Under the pieces are notes generated by a model. It had not been told where the DNA came from, ran no database searches, and saw only the letters and a list, made by a program, of their open reading frames with translations. A stretch of 64,000 nt of DNA from contig NZ_CP131914.1 of NCBI RefSeq assembly GCF_040529045.1, positions 2,340,501 through 2,404,500 on the forward strand. Direction: 5' to 3'. Below, piece after piece: positions 9,801 to 17,983 of the stretch (within the stretch, counting starts at the first letter, position 1; every line of letters begins with the position of its first letter). The position numbers and the translations under genes are program-made. This DNA is from Xanthomonas indica. GTDB taxonomy: Bacteria; Pseudomonadota; Gammaproteobacteria; Xanthomonadales; Xanthomonadaceae.

Positions 9801-11188
9801 AGGGCAACCGCAACCGCATCCGTTTCCCGCCGCTGCGCGCGCAGCGCTGGCGCGTGCAAGTGACCCATGCAGGCGCGCTGCGCACCGGGATCAAGGAGAT
9901 CCAGGCCTATGCCAGCGGTGCGGCGGTGCTGGCGGCGCAGGGCAACCAGGCGCCGCAGGTCGAGGCCTGGCAGGAAGACGGCAGCAGTGCCGGCGGCGTG
10001 GTGCGCCTGGCCGGGCGGGTCGGCGACGACGCACTGCCGAACGGCACGCTCGCGCTGCACTGGCGCACGCTGCAGGCGCCGCCCGGTGGCGCCGCGCTGT
10101 TCGAGCAGCCGCAGGCGGCCACGACCGAGGTGCGCTTCACTGCGCCCGGCGCCTACACCCTGCAGTTGCAGGCCGACGATGGCGCGTTGCAGGGGCACGC
10201 CGAGGTGGCGGTAATCGCGGCAGCGGCCCCGGCCGGGCAGACCCTGCAGGTGCAGGGCGAGGCCACGCCGAGCGCGCAGTTCACCGCCGGCCATCACCGC
10301 CTGCAGGCGCTCAACGATGGCCTGCTGCCGGCGCCGGACCAGGAGCCCGCCGCCGACCGCCGCTGGGGCAGCTGGGGGCGCGCGCAGCCCGCCTCGGTGT
10401 GGGTGCAGTACCAGTGGCCGCAAGCGCAGCGGCTGAGCGCGGCGGCGCTGTACTTCTGGGACGACCAGCCGCAGGGCGGGGTGGCGTTGCCGCGCGCGTG
10501 GACGCTGCAATACCTCGACGGCACGCAGTGGCGCGACATCGCCGTGCGCGGCGGTTATCCGGTGCAGGGCAATGGCGTGCCGAGCCGGGTGACGTTCGCG
10601 CCGGTGGTCACCACGGCCTTGCGCGCGGTGCTGCAGACTGCGGTGCAGGGCGAAGGCCACTACGCGGTCGGCCTGGACGAGTGGCAGGTATTCGCCGAGC
10701 GTGCGGTGGTGACCGAAGCGGTGGACGTGCGTATCGCGCCCGGGCAGGCGCCGACGTTGCCGGCACGCATCGCCGGCTACTTCGCCGACGGCAGCTGGGG
10801 CTGGCTGGGCGTGCGCTGGTCGCAAGTCGGTGTGGCGGCGCTGGCCGGCGAGGGCCGCGTGCAGGTGCAGGGCCTGGCCGACGGCGGGGTGCCGGTGACT
10901 GCCAGCGTCTGGGTCCGCGCGACCGCACCGGGCCAGCTCACCACCGTGCAGGCGCCGCCGTCGTTGCACGTGCCTGCAGGGCAGGTACCGGCGCTGCCGG
11001 AACTGGTCTCCGTGCAGTACAACGACGGTTCGCGCGAGCGCGTGCCGGTGCGTTGGTCGCCGCTGGCGTCGGCCGCCTATGCGAAGCCAGGGCGCCTGAG
11101 CGTGGTCGGGCAGGCGCAGGGGCGCGAGGGCAGCGGCGAGTTGCCGGTGCGGCTGGAACTGGTGATCGAGCCGGAGGCGACGCCGTGA
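6842..11188 (+). CDS. GH121-like β-L-arabinobiosidase candidate with carbohydrate-binding and Ig-like domains
   Basis: A 1448-residue exported enzyme. The start is read as TTG at 6842, overlapping the receptor stop (TTGA), with AGGA 7 nt upstream. It gives a signal peptide ending AVAISASA. Residues about 100-830 look like an (alpha/alpha)6 glycosidase (NWSNSYAQYLSAAAWRAYQV, EYDWAAMTGND, DWKETNNYYPFS). Then come an F5/8-type domain (874-1023: NLAQGAAVSASY, WLELDLGRPQTL), a PKD/Ig-like domain (1034-1130), a second discoidin-like domain (1143-1285) and two Big_4 Ig-like domains (about 1291-1448: APGQAPTLPARIAGYFADGS). Position beside GH43 and DUF1680 genes matches the published Xanthomonas HypBA2/HypAA/HypBA1 set, hence GH121. 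Other MGH1-like families remain possible. A GTG at 6881 is an alternative start. Confidence 0.65.
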   Translation: MSRLSALGGVASRVRRGAALLGCLLFAVAISASATTGDVLDRDGEDLQPSNAAIGMPRFTGDAHPLPDSGVAFAPGRGQGQLQRVFAADLAAGAGSAPGRDFWIDRLLARQGTGGGFGDSNNWLFTRGRAAYLYTHKPEEPGFVGDVAYVHKTGHDALFRLQLERDGVPIVLVEDSAQRRQTPSYFSSVYAGAGVRLQLVKFISEQNVAVAEATVSSTDGEAHALTLRAVSPMVTHPDGAELTGAFVTHNAITTVFPRLSGDGFAVQCASIVRQVVVPAHGTAPTLKVQLGLVARELPASLQEYRRIAAQSPQQAYREHVVAYNRWWADNLPYLDTPEDNLDKTLFYRWWLLRFNFLDAAVPGNDYQFPVAIEGVLGYDNAIVLTTGMFIDDLKYLRDPLYAYGSWLGTGETAGGGKYVDNPGAPENWSNSYAQYLSAAAWRAYQVHGGPRAIAGQLARYASEDVEALLRAYDRNGNGLIEYDWAAMTGNDADAVSFDWAKRHDAPRMDRSESAYVYANALAAAQAAQVAGDAATATRMQTLVAKIRRAVLDVLWQDHSAQADGMGLHGDLLKQRQADGPRLPVDWKETNNYYPFSVGLMPKHGDADDDPKYVRALRLFADARQFPLFPFYTANQADAQARGEGGSNNFSVINSTVAFRLLGSVLRDYPSPYLDASSYRTLLYWNAWAHYIDGDNRYPDQNEFWAQGSAADGGRIGYRSWIHHTQLGATNFTVIEDAMGLRPRSDALIELYPIDIGWDHFAADRLRYRDRDLSIVWDRDGRRYGGAAPKGYSLYLDGQLAFTVDRLAHLLYDPGSGRVQALPDVVNAGAAQMQVLAAHRLALQAPQQVRFPGQARIGAVLADAGLDIALPPGARNLAQGAAVSASYAADGFPATAAVDGSTANEPFWGTAGSPAASDWLELDLGRPQTLDDVRVYFYRSSSPPGEQHGFPSGTRAGYAPPWLYVLQYFDAGVWKTVPGQVRDAPIAQGNRNRIRFPPLRAQRWRVQVTHAGALRTGIKEIQAYASGAAVLAAQGNQAPQVEAWQEDGSSAGGVVRLAGRVGDDALPNGTLALHWRTLQAPPGGAALFEQPQAATTEVRFTAPGAYTLQLQADDGALQGHAEVAVIAAAAPAGQTLQVQGEATPSAQFTAGHHRLQALNDGLLPAPDQEPAADRRWGSWGRAQPASVWVQYQWPQAQRLSAAALYFWDDQPQGGVALPRAWTLQYLDGTQWRDIAVRGGYPVQGNGVPSRVTFAPVVTTALRAVLQTAVQGEGHYAVGLDEWQVFAERAVVTEAVDVRIAPGQAPTLPARIAGYFADGSWGWLGVRWSQVGVAALAGEGRVQVQGLADGGVPVTASVWVRATAPGQLTTVQAPPSLHVPAGQVPALPELVSVQYNDGSRERVPVRWSPLASAAYAKPGRLSVVGQAQGREGSGELPVRLELVIEPEATP

Positions 11189-12780
11189 GCCGCCGGTCTG
11201 TGCGCAGTGCAGTCGCCTGCTTGCTGATGACCTGCGCTGCTTGCATCGGCGTTGCCACGGCCGCCACGCCGGCAACGCCGCGGTCGCGGCCGGTGCAGGC
11301 GCCGGGCAACCCGATCCTGGCCGACGGCCGCGACTATGCGGCCGACCCGGCACCACTGGTCGCCGATGGCAAGCTCTACATCATCGCCGGCCGCGACGAA
11401 GCACCGCCGGAGGTCAACGACTTCGTCATGGACCGCTGGCAACTGCTGGTTACCGACGACGTCGGCAGTGGCCGCTGGACCTACTATCCGGCACTGCTGC
11501 GACCGCACCAGGTGTTCGCCTGGGCCGCACCCGGTCATGCCTACGGCGCGCAGATCGTGCAGGGCCCGGACCGGCGCTACTACCTGTACGCGCCGGTGCA
11601 GGAAGCGCACTCGCGCAATGCCGATCCGTTCGCGATCGGGGTGGCGGTGGCCGACAGCCCATTGGGGCCGTGGCGCGACGCGCATCCGCAGGGACCGATC
11701 CTGTCGCAATCGCGGCCGGTGCCCAACACCATCCAGAACATCGACCCGACCGTGCTGGTCGACGACGATGGCCGCGTGTACCTGTACTGGGGTACCTTCG
11801 GCAAGCTGTTCGGCATCGAGCTGGACCGCGACATGGTCACGCCGAAGGGGCAGCCGGTGGCGGTGACCACGCTGGACGGCTACTTCGAGGCGCCGTGGCT
11901 GTTCAAGCGCAACGGCACCTACTACCTGGCCTATGCCGGCAACCGTGCCGGGCCGGCGTCGGACTGCACGCCGACGCTGTACCACGCCTGCATCGCCTAC
12001 GGCAGCGCGCCGTCGCCGCTGGGGCCGTGGACCTACCGCGGGGTACTCCTGCCGCCGGTCTCCTCGACCACCTCGCACTCGGGCATCGTCGAATTCAATG
12101 GCCAGTGGTACCTGGTCTATCACACCGCCGACGCCAAGGGCGGCGGGCATTTCCGCCGCAGCGTGGCGATCGACCGATTGCAGTGGGACGACACCCGGCA
12201 GCCGGCGCGGATCCTGCCGGTGGTGGCCACGCGCCGACCGCAGCTGCCGTTGCCACCGCAGCGCAACCTCGCCCGCTATGCGCAGGCCAGCGCGTCCAAC
12301 GGCCCGGACATCCCGCACCAGTACTGGATCGCCGCGCTCAACGACGGGCGGGTCAAGCGCAATCCCCTGCCGCCGCAGCTATGGGGCAGCTGGACACCGC
12401 ACAACCCGCCGCAGCAGTGGCTGCAGTACAGCTGGGCGCAACCGGTGACGCTGCAGCGCAGCCGCATCCTGTTCTGGGCCGACCATCCGCTGGGTGCGGA
12501 CAGCGGCGTGGCGCCGCCGGCACGCTGGCGGCTGGAGTACCGCCACGATGGCCGCTGGTGGCCACTGGCGCAGAGCACACACGCCCCGGTTGCCGGTCGC
12601 TGGCAGGCGCTGCGCTTCGACCCGGTGACCACGCGCTGCGTGCGCGCGGTACTGGATGCCGCCGGCGGCAGCGAGCGTTACGCTGCGTTGGCGGTGCAGG
12701 AGTGGGAGATGTTCGCGCCGCAGGCGCAGCGCCTGCCGCAGGCCACCGTCGCGGATGCGCAGCGCTGCGACACGCCTTGA
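11185..12780 (+). CDS. GH43-family α-L-arabinofuranosidase (HypAA-like) with C-terminal discoidin-like domain
   Basis: A 531-residue exported enzyme. The GTG start overlaps the preceding stop (GTGA) and has GGAGG 7 nt upstream. The signal peptide ends near GVATAATP. The five-bladed beta-propeller carries the GH43 triad: Asp54 (ADPAP, base), Asp187 (NIDPTVLVDDDG, pKa modulator) and Glu235 (YFEAPWLF, acid). Residues about 365-520 form a domain that resembles the second discoidin-like domain of the upstream enzyme (NDGR..., GSW, RILFWADHP, EWEMF). In the known Xanthomonas pathway a GH43 enzyme removes the terminal alpha-1,3-Araf from Ara4-Hyp. That role is inferred here from context. It is translationally coupled to the upstream gene. 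Confidence 0.82.
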   Translation: MSRRSVRSAVACLLMTCAACIGVATAATPATPRSRPVQAPGNPILADGRDYAADPAPLVADGKLYIIAGRDEAPPEVNDFVMDRWQLLVTDDVGSGRWTYYPALLRPHQVFAWAAPGHAYGAQIVQGPDRRYYLYAPVQEAHSRNADPFAIGVAVADSPLGPWRDAHPQGPILSQSRPVPNTIQNIDPTVLVDDDGRVYLYWGTFGKLFGIELDRDMVTPKGQPVAVTTLDGYFEAPWLFKRNGTYYLAYAGNRAGPASDCTPTLYHACIAYGSAPSPLGPWTYRGVLLPPVSSTTSHSGIVEFNGQWYLVYHTADAKGGGHFRRSVAIDRLQWDDTRQPARILPVVATRRPQLPLPPQRNLARYAQASASNGPDIPHQYWIAALNDGRVKRNPLPPQLWGSWTPHNPPQQWLQYSWAQPVTLQRSRILFWADHPLGADSGVAPPARWRLEYRHDGRWWPLAQSTHAPVAGRWQALRFDPVTTRCVRAVLDAAGGSERYAALAVQEWEMFAPQAQRLPQATVADAQRCDTP

Positions 12781-13017
12781 GGCCAGGTGCGGATGCCGAT
12801 TCAGCAAATGTCGCCGACCTTCGCGCGCGTTCCGGTGGCGAGACCTGCCGCCAACGTCGGCCGCCGTTGCCATCCGCATCATGTTCCTGTCGTGACACCA
12901 GTTCGATTTTCGACATGTGTGCGGAATTAGCCCGATTCCCTGGGGAGAACCGTAAGGTGCGTTGCGTTTGACTGCATTAGGCTGGCAACGGGTTGCCGAT
13001 GTGCGAGTGGCTGAAGC

Positions 13018-13054
13018 GCCGTCTGTTGTCGGCGTTTCGACGGCCGCCTTTTTT
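13018..13054 (+). terminator. Possible intrinsic terminator after the GH43 gene
   Basis: GCCGTC (13018-13023) pairs with GACGGC (13039-13044), and CGCCTTTTTT follows. The loop is long, so the call is weak. The 387 bp gap 12781-13167 holds nothing else recognised. The shared regulatory module is absent from it. Confidence 0.4.
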
Positions 13055-13167
13055 AACCGGCACGCCGTCGGGGGGGCGGCGGATTCATCCAGCACTGCCG
13101 GCTGTGTGGCGTAGCGCGTCGATCGTCCAATCCATCCAATCTCATCGGACAAGAGGAGGGTAGAGCC

Positions 13168-15018
13168 GTGAAAATCGCTGCTTCTCGATTCGTGCGTAGG
13201 GTGTCCACAGTGTGCCTGTCGGCCCTTTTGGCCCTGGTTGCGCAGCAGGCGCATGCCGCGGCCGCGGCCGTCTGCACCGCCGGTCAATGGATCGCCAATC
13301 CCGACGACACCGACATGCCGGCCGTTCGCTACGAAACCGAACACTTCGCGTTCCGCTGGCAGGACGGGCAAGCCGTTTCGCAGGACGAGGTCGCCTCGGC
13401 AGCCAAGGAACTGGAACTGATCTGGGACGATTACATGGAACGTGTCGGTTTTCCCGAGCCTTACTGCAACACGGCGAAGAAGTACAAGGTCAGCGTCTAC
13501 CTGGACCACAGCTTCGGCCTGAACGGCGGTACCTCTGCCAGCGGCGGCATGGGCATGTGGATCAATCCGGACCAGTTGGGATATCACTGGGGCCTGGCGC
13601 ATGAACTGACCCATGGGTTGCAGGGCAGTACCGGCGGCTTGCGCGATTCGCCGTACGTCGGCTGGATCTGGGAATCGCATGCCAACTGGATGGCCCATCA
13701 GTATTTCCACGACGATGTGCAGTGCTCGGAGATGTTGGTGAACTACCCGCATCTCTATCTCGGCTCGACCCGCGACCGCTACTGCAACTGGCAGTTCATG
13801 GAGTACCTCAAGGACCGCTTCGGCTACGCGATCGTCAACGATCTGTGGGCCAAGGCGCCCAAGCCCGGCGATTCCCGCCAGGCCGATGCCGATCCGTTCT
13901 CGATCATCCGCGACAACATGGGCTGGAGCCAGTCGCAGCTCAACGACGTGCTCGGCGACTGGGCCATGCACAACGTGCAGTGGGACTACATCGACCCGGA
14001 CGGTCGCGATCATGGCGCCGTGATGCGCCGGGAATACGGCAGCAATACCGCGTTCGATCCGGAAAACCCGTCCGATGAGACCAATCGGGATCGCGCCCTG
14101 CGCCTGACCCAGTTGGATCCGGTGCAGGGCCAGGCGGGCGTCTACCGGGTGCCGTTCGACTGGGCGCCGCAGCGGTGGGGCTACAACCTGGTCCGGCTGA
14201 TTCCCGCCGAGAGTGCGACTGCGGTGGTGGTGAAGTTCCATGGCAACGTACAGCAGAGGTCGGCGGTCGACACCTTGCCGGGTCTGGCGAACGACCCAGA
14301 GACGATCGGCTCACCCGACTCGGATTGGCGCTGGGGCCTGGTCGCCATCGATGCCAACGGCAAGCCGCGCTACAGCGCCTTGCAGCAAGGCGCCGAGGCC
14401 GCGCTGTCGTTCCAGGTCCGCAGCGATGACAGCGACCTGTATCTGGTGGTCATGGGCACGCCGAGCACGATGCAGAAGATCAAGTGGGATCAGTCCTACT
14501 ACTCGGTCTACCGCTATCCGTGGAGCGTCACGCTGGAGAACGCCTATCCGGCAGGTCACCAGCCCGGTGCGCCGACGCCGACGCGTGTCGGCAGCCGCCA
14601 TCCCAACGGCGGTGGCTGGGTCGCGCAGAACGCGTATGTCGCCTCGACCGCCTATGTCGGCCCGGATGCGCGGGTGCTCGGGGGCAAGGTGCTGGGCGAT
14701 GCGCGGATCGAGGACCATGCGACGATCCTGGGCGGGCAGGTGCAGGACAGCGCGGTGGTCGGCGGATTGAGCCTGCTGCAGGACGGGGTGACGGTGAAGG
14801 ATCGCGCCCAGGTGCATACAGTGTTCAAGCCGGCGGGGGCGTTCGGCGGGTTCACGCTGTCCGGTTCCGCGCAGTTGCGTGGCGACGTCGAGCAGCGGGG
14901 TGCGTCCGCCAGCAAGGGCGTGTTCTACGGATACGTGGATGCGGACACGGTGACCAATCCCGACTATGGCGCCGACCTGACCAACGCGGTGCCAGAGGTG
15001 ACGGCAGAACCGCGCTGA
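13168..15018 (+). CDS. avrXca: AvrXca/Svx-family secreted zinc metalloprotease
   Basis: The 616-residue product has a Sec signal (MKIAASRFVRRVSTVCLSAL...AHA). The start is GTG at 13168, fixed by AGGAGGG 7 nt upstream. Residues 145-149 are HELTH, a zinc HExxH site. Glu169 in WESHANW, 20 residues on, is a plausible third ligand (gluzincin pattern). The sequence matches my memory of the Svx/AvrXca (DUF6055) proteins, first described as a Xanthomonas avirulence protein and a Pectobacterium type II-secreted virulence factor. Residues about 485-570 show hexapeptide-like repeats (AYVGPDARVLGG, DARIEDHATILGG) suggesting a left-handed beta-helix. It lies inside the arabinoside locus but lacks the shared promoter module. 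Cleavage of arabinosylated plant wall proteins is an inference. Confidence 0.82.
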   Translation: MKIAASRFVRRVSTVCLSALLALVAQQAHAAAAAVCTAGQWIANPDDTDMPAVRYETEHFAFRWQDGQAVSQDEVASAAKELELIWDDYMERVGFPEPYCNTAKKYKVSVYLDHSFGLNGGTSASGGMGMWINPDQLGYHWGLAHELTHGLQGSTGGLRDSPYVGWIWESHANWMAHQYFHDDVQCSEMLVNYPHLYLGSTRDRYCNWQFMEYLKDRFGYAIVNDLWAKAPKPGDSRQADADPFSIIRDNMGWSQSQLNDVLGDWAMHNVQWDYIDPDGRDHGAVMRREYGSNTAFDPENPSDETNRDRALRLTQLDPVQGQAGVYRVPFDWAPQRWGYNLVRLIPAESATAVVVKFHGNVQQRSAVDTLPGLANDPETIGSPDSDWRWGLVAIDANGKPRYSALQQGAEAALSFQVRSDDSDLYLVVMGTPSTMQKIKWDQSYYSVYRYPWSVTLENAYPAGHQPGAPTPTRVGSRHPNGGGWVAQNAYVASTAYVGPDARVLGGKVLGDARIEDHATILGGQVQDSAVVGGLSLLQDGVTVKDRAQVHTVFKPAGAFGGFTLSGSAQLRGDVEQRGASASKGVFYGYVDADTVTNPDYGADLTNAVPEVTAEPR

Positions 15019-15253
15019 TCGACTGGCGATGACCATGGCGGCGGTGTCGCGACGGATGCCCGGGCATTCGTTCGCCGCCGCCGCATTTCCTCGATATGAC
15101 ATGAGCGACGTGTGGTGCGGGGTGCTCCTGACGTGAAGGGCTCCTGGCATGCCGGCCGCGTTCGCCTGCGATGCGCGCATGGCCTGGTCGTCTGTGGCGT
15201 TCTTCGTGCGATGTTCGTCGCCTGTGGCATGCCGCGTGGCGATTCGGCAGAAA

Positions 15254-15305
15254 TCCGCATCTGCAGGCATCAGTGGGGACAAGACGCGCTGTCACCCGGG
15301 TGACA
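15254..15305 (+). promoter_or_regulatory. Arabinoside-locus regulatory module, copy 3, with a perfect 16 bp palindrome
   Basis: TCCGCA (15254-15259), 19 nt, ACAAGACGC (15279-15287), then TGTCACCCGGGTGACA (15290-15305), a perfect palindrome, followed by CAGTGACACC. It lies upstream of the DUF1680 gene. The palindrome sits between the second box and the place where the receptor promoters carry their third box. The gap 15019-15374 holds no gene that I recognise. Confidence 0.7.
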
Positions 15306-15374
15306 CAGTGACACCGGATCCGCCGGTCGTTGTGCGCGAAGTCGGCGCCCCGACACCCCACACAGGAGCAGTCC

Positions 15375-15431
15375 ATGCCTCGATGCGTTTCTTTCCCGCA
15401 TGCCACCTCGCGCGCGGGAGTCCGGCGATGA
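15375..15431 (+). CDS. Possible 18-residue leader peptide before the DUF1680 gene
   Basis: ATG at 15375 has AGGAG at the ideal spacing of 6 nt. The frame MPRCVSFPHATSRAGVRR ends in a TGA (15429-15431) that overlaps the DUF1680 start codon (ATGA at 15428). The ribosome site therefore serves this short frame better than the first in-frame ATG of the enzyme (15383, spacing 14). It may couple translation or be chance. There is no evidence for a stable product. Confidence 0.35.
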   Translation: MPRCVSFPHATSRAGVRR

Positions 15432-17842
15432 GCGGGCAGGGGACGCATCGGCACGCCGCCGCCTGCGTGCACGCACCCGCCGATGCGGCCGGCGGCGCGC
15501 TGGATCCCTCGCGCCGCCGCTTCCTGCAATGGAGCGCACTGGCGGTGGCAGCCGGGATGCTGCGCTTTCCGCTGGACGCTGCGGCGTCCACGCCCGGGCG
15601 CGTGCAGGCGCTGCCCTTGCAGCAGGTCACGCTGAAACCGTCGCTGTTCCTGGAGTCGCTGCAGACCAACCGCCGCTACCTGCTGGAACTGGAGCCGGAC
15701 CGCCTGCTGCACAACTTCCTGCAATACGCCGGCCTGCCGCCGAAGGGCGCGGTGTACGGCGGCTGGGAGGGCGACACCATCGCCGGCCATACCTTGGGCC
15801 ACTACCTCAGCGCACTGGCCAAGATGCACGCGCAGACCCGCGACCCCGCGCTGCGTGAGCGCATCGATTACATCGTCGCCGAACTGGCGCGCGCACAGGC
15901 CAAGGACGCGGACGGTTACGTGGGCGGGCTCACCCGCAAGAACGACCAAGGCGCCATCGACAGCGGCAAGGTGGTATTCGAGGAAGTGCGCCGCGGCATC
16001 ATCAAGGGCAGCAAGTTCAATCTCAACGGCAGTTGGTCGCCGCTGTACACGGTGCACAAACTGTTCGCCGGCTTGCTCGACGCACACGCACTGGCCGGCA
16101 ACGCGCAAGCGCTGCAGGTGCTGCTGCCGCTGGCCGGCTATCTGGGAGGCGTGTTCGACGCGCTCGACCATGCGCAGATGCAGACCTTGCTGGACACCGA
16201 GTTCGGCGGCCTCAACGAGTCCTACATCGAACTGGGCGCGCGCACCGGCGATGCACGCTGGATCGCCATCGGCAAGCGCCTGCGCCACGAAAAGGTGATC
16301 GATCAGGCCGCGGCCGGGCGCGACGAACTGCCGCACATCCATGCCAATACCCAGGTGCCCAAGTTCATCGGCGAGGCGCGCCAGTTCGAGGTCGCTGGCG
16401 ACGCCGATGCGGCCGCGGCGGCCCGCTTCTTCTGGGAGACGGTCACCACGCACTACAGCTACGTGATCGGCGGCAATGCCGACCGCGAGTACTTCCAGGA
16501 GCCCGACACCATCGCCGCGTTCCTGACCGAGCAGACCTGCGAGCATTGCAACAGCTACAACATGCTCAAGCTGACCCGGCACCTGTACCAGTGGACGCCG
16601 CAGGCGCGTTACTTCGACTACTACGAGCGCACGCTGCACAACCACACCATGGCCGCGCAGCATCCGGGCACCGGCATGTTCACTTACATGACGCCGATGA
16701 TCAGCGGCGGCGAGCGCGGCTTCTCCGACAGGTTCGACTCGTTCTGGTGCTGCGTCGGCAGCGGCATGGAAGCGCATGCGCAGTTCGGCGATGCCATCTA
16801 CTGGCAGGACGCCACCTCGCTGTACGTGAATCTTTACATCCCCTCGCGGCTGGACTGGAGCGAGCGTGACCTGGCGCTGGAACTGGACAGCGGTGTGCCC
16901 GACAACGGCAAGGTGCGCCTGCAGGTGCTGCGCGCTGGTGCACGCACACCGCGGCGCCTGCTGTTGCGGGTGCCGGCCTGGTGCCAGGGCCGCTACACCT
17001 TGCGCGTGAACGGCAAGCCCGCACGCGCGGCGCTGGCCGACGGCTATCTGACGCTGGAGCGCGAGTGGCGCGCCGGTGACGTGATCGACCTGGACCTGGC
17101 TACGCCGCTGCGGCTGGAACATGCCGCCGGCGATACGGACACCGTGGTGGTGATGCGCGGGCCGCTGGCGCTGGCGGCCGACCTGGGGCCGGTGAGCACC
17201 CCCTACGATGCGCCGGACCCGGCGTTGGTGGCCGCGGCCGATCCGCTGCGCGGCTTCGCCGAACTGCCGCAGCCCGGCCATTTCCAGGCCAGCAGCACGC
17301 AGCCGCCGGGCCTGACCTTCGTGCCGTTCTACGCGCAGTACGAGCGCCGCAGTGCGCTGTACTTCAAGCGCATGGACCCCACGCAGTGGGCGCAGGAGGC
17401 GCAGCGGCGGGCGCGCCGCCAGGCCGAGCAGGACAAGCTGCGCGCGATCGCGGTGGACATGATCCAGTTCGGCGACGAGGCCTCCGAGCAGGCGCACCAG
17501 TTGCGCAGCGACACGTCCTTCGGCGGCGCCTACCGTCGCCAGCAGTGCCGCGACGTGCGCGGCAAGGGCTTCGTCGAGTTCCGCATGCGCGGCAGTGCGC
17601 AACCCCTGGCGCTGCGCCTGCGCTTCTGGGGCAGCGACAAGGGCCGCTTCAACATCCTGGTCAACGGCAAGCTGGCCGTGGAGGTGGCGGTGGAGCGCGG
17701 CCAGGTGATCGATTTCGTCGACCGCGACTACCCGTTGCCGCCGGCGCTGACCCGCGATGCGCAGCCGCTGACCGTGCGCATCGAGCCGCAGCACGGCGAC
17801 ACTGCCGGCCCGTTGTTCGGCGGCTGGCTGATCCCGGCGTGA
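15428..17842 (+). CDS. Tat-exported DUF1680 β-L-arabinofuranosidase (GH127/GH146)
   Basis: An 804-residue enzyme. From the ATG at 15428 (GGGAG 7 nt upstream) the N-terminus carries SRRRFLQWSALAVAAG, a Tat signal. An ATG at 15383 would add 15 residues. The DUF1680 (alpha/alpha)6 barrel shows LLHNFLQYAGLPPKG, YGGWEGDTIAGHTLGHYLSA and the zinc-cysteine site. Glu372-x-Cys374 (CEHCNSYNML) pairs with Cys441-Cys442 (FWCCVGSG), the arrangement that holds the nucleophilic Cys in this family. The C-terminal beta-domains (from about 480) resemble DUF4986/DUF6805, favouring the GH146-type layout over short GH127. The family releases L-arabinose from beta-Araf-Hyp or related beta-arabinofuranosides. It has its own copy of the shared module. 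Confidence 0.88.
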   Translation: MSGQGTHRHAAACVHAPADAAGGALDPSRRRFLQWSALAVAAGMLRFPLDAAASTPGRVQALPLQQVTLKPSLFLESLQTNRRYLLELEPDRLLHNFLQYAGLPPKGAVYGGWEGDTIAGHTLGHYLSALAKMHAQTRDPALRERIDYIVAELARAQAKDADGYVGGLTRKNDQGAIDSGKVVFEEVRRGIIKGSKFNLNGSWSPLYTVHKLFAGLLDAHALAGNAQALQVLLPLAGYLGGVFDALDHAQMQTLLDTEFGGLNESYIELGARTGDARWIAIGKRLRHEKVIDQAAAGRDELPHIHANTQVPKFIGEARQFEVAGDADAAAAARFFWETVTTHYSYVIGGNADREYFQEPDTIAAFLTEQTCEHCNSYNMLKLTRHLYQWTPQARYFDYYERTLHNHTMAAQHPGTGMFTYMTPMISGGERGFSDRFDSFWCCVGSGMEAHAQFGDAIYWQDATSLYVNLYIPSRLDWSERDLALELDSGVPDNGKVRLQVLRAGARTPRRLLLRVPAWCQGRYTLRVNGKPARAALADGYLTLEREWRAGDVIDLDLATPLRLEHAAGDTDTVVVMRGPLALAADLGPVSTPYDAPDPALVAAADPLRGFAELPQPGHFQASSTQPPGLTFVPFYAQYERRSALYFKRMDPTQWAQEAQRRARRQAEQDKLRAIAVDMIQFGDEASEQAHQLRSDTSFGGAYRRQQCRDVRGKGFVEFRMRGSAQPLALRLRFWGSDKGRFNILVNGKLAVEVAVERGQVIDFVDRDYPLPPALTRDAQPLTVRIEPQHGDTAGPLFGGWLIPA

Positions 17843-17983
17843 CGCCGCGTGGCGGTACCGTCCGCATCGCCCCGCATGGCCGATGGCAGCGCGTGCCTGT
17901 CGTGGTCGCCGCTATGCGACACGGCGCCATGCCGCGGCACGCTCGCCGCGTGCAGCGCGGCGCCGCGCACGACCATGCATGAT

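Noticed and set aside
7532-11356. 1274-codon minus-strand frame, and similar long frames at 12379-14241, 14852-17794, 18361-21333 and 36788-38968
   Set aside because: All mirror well-supported plus-strand genes and show no domain motifs.
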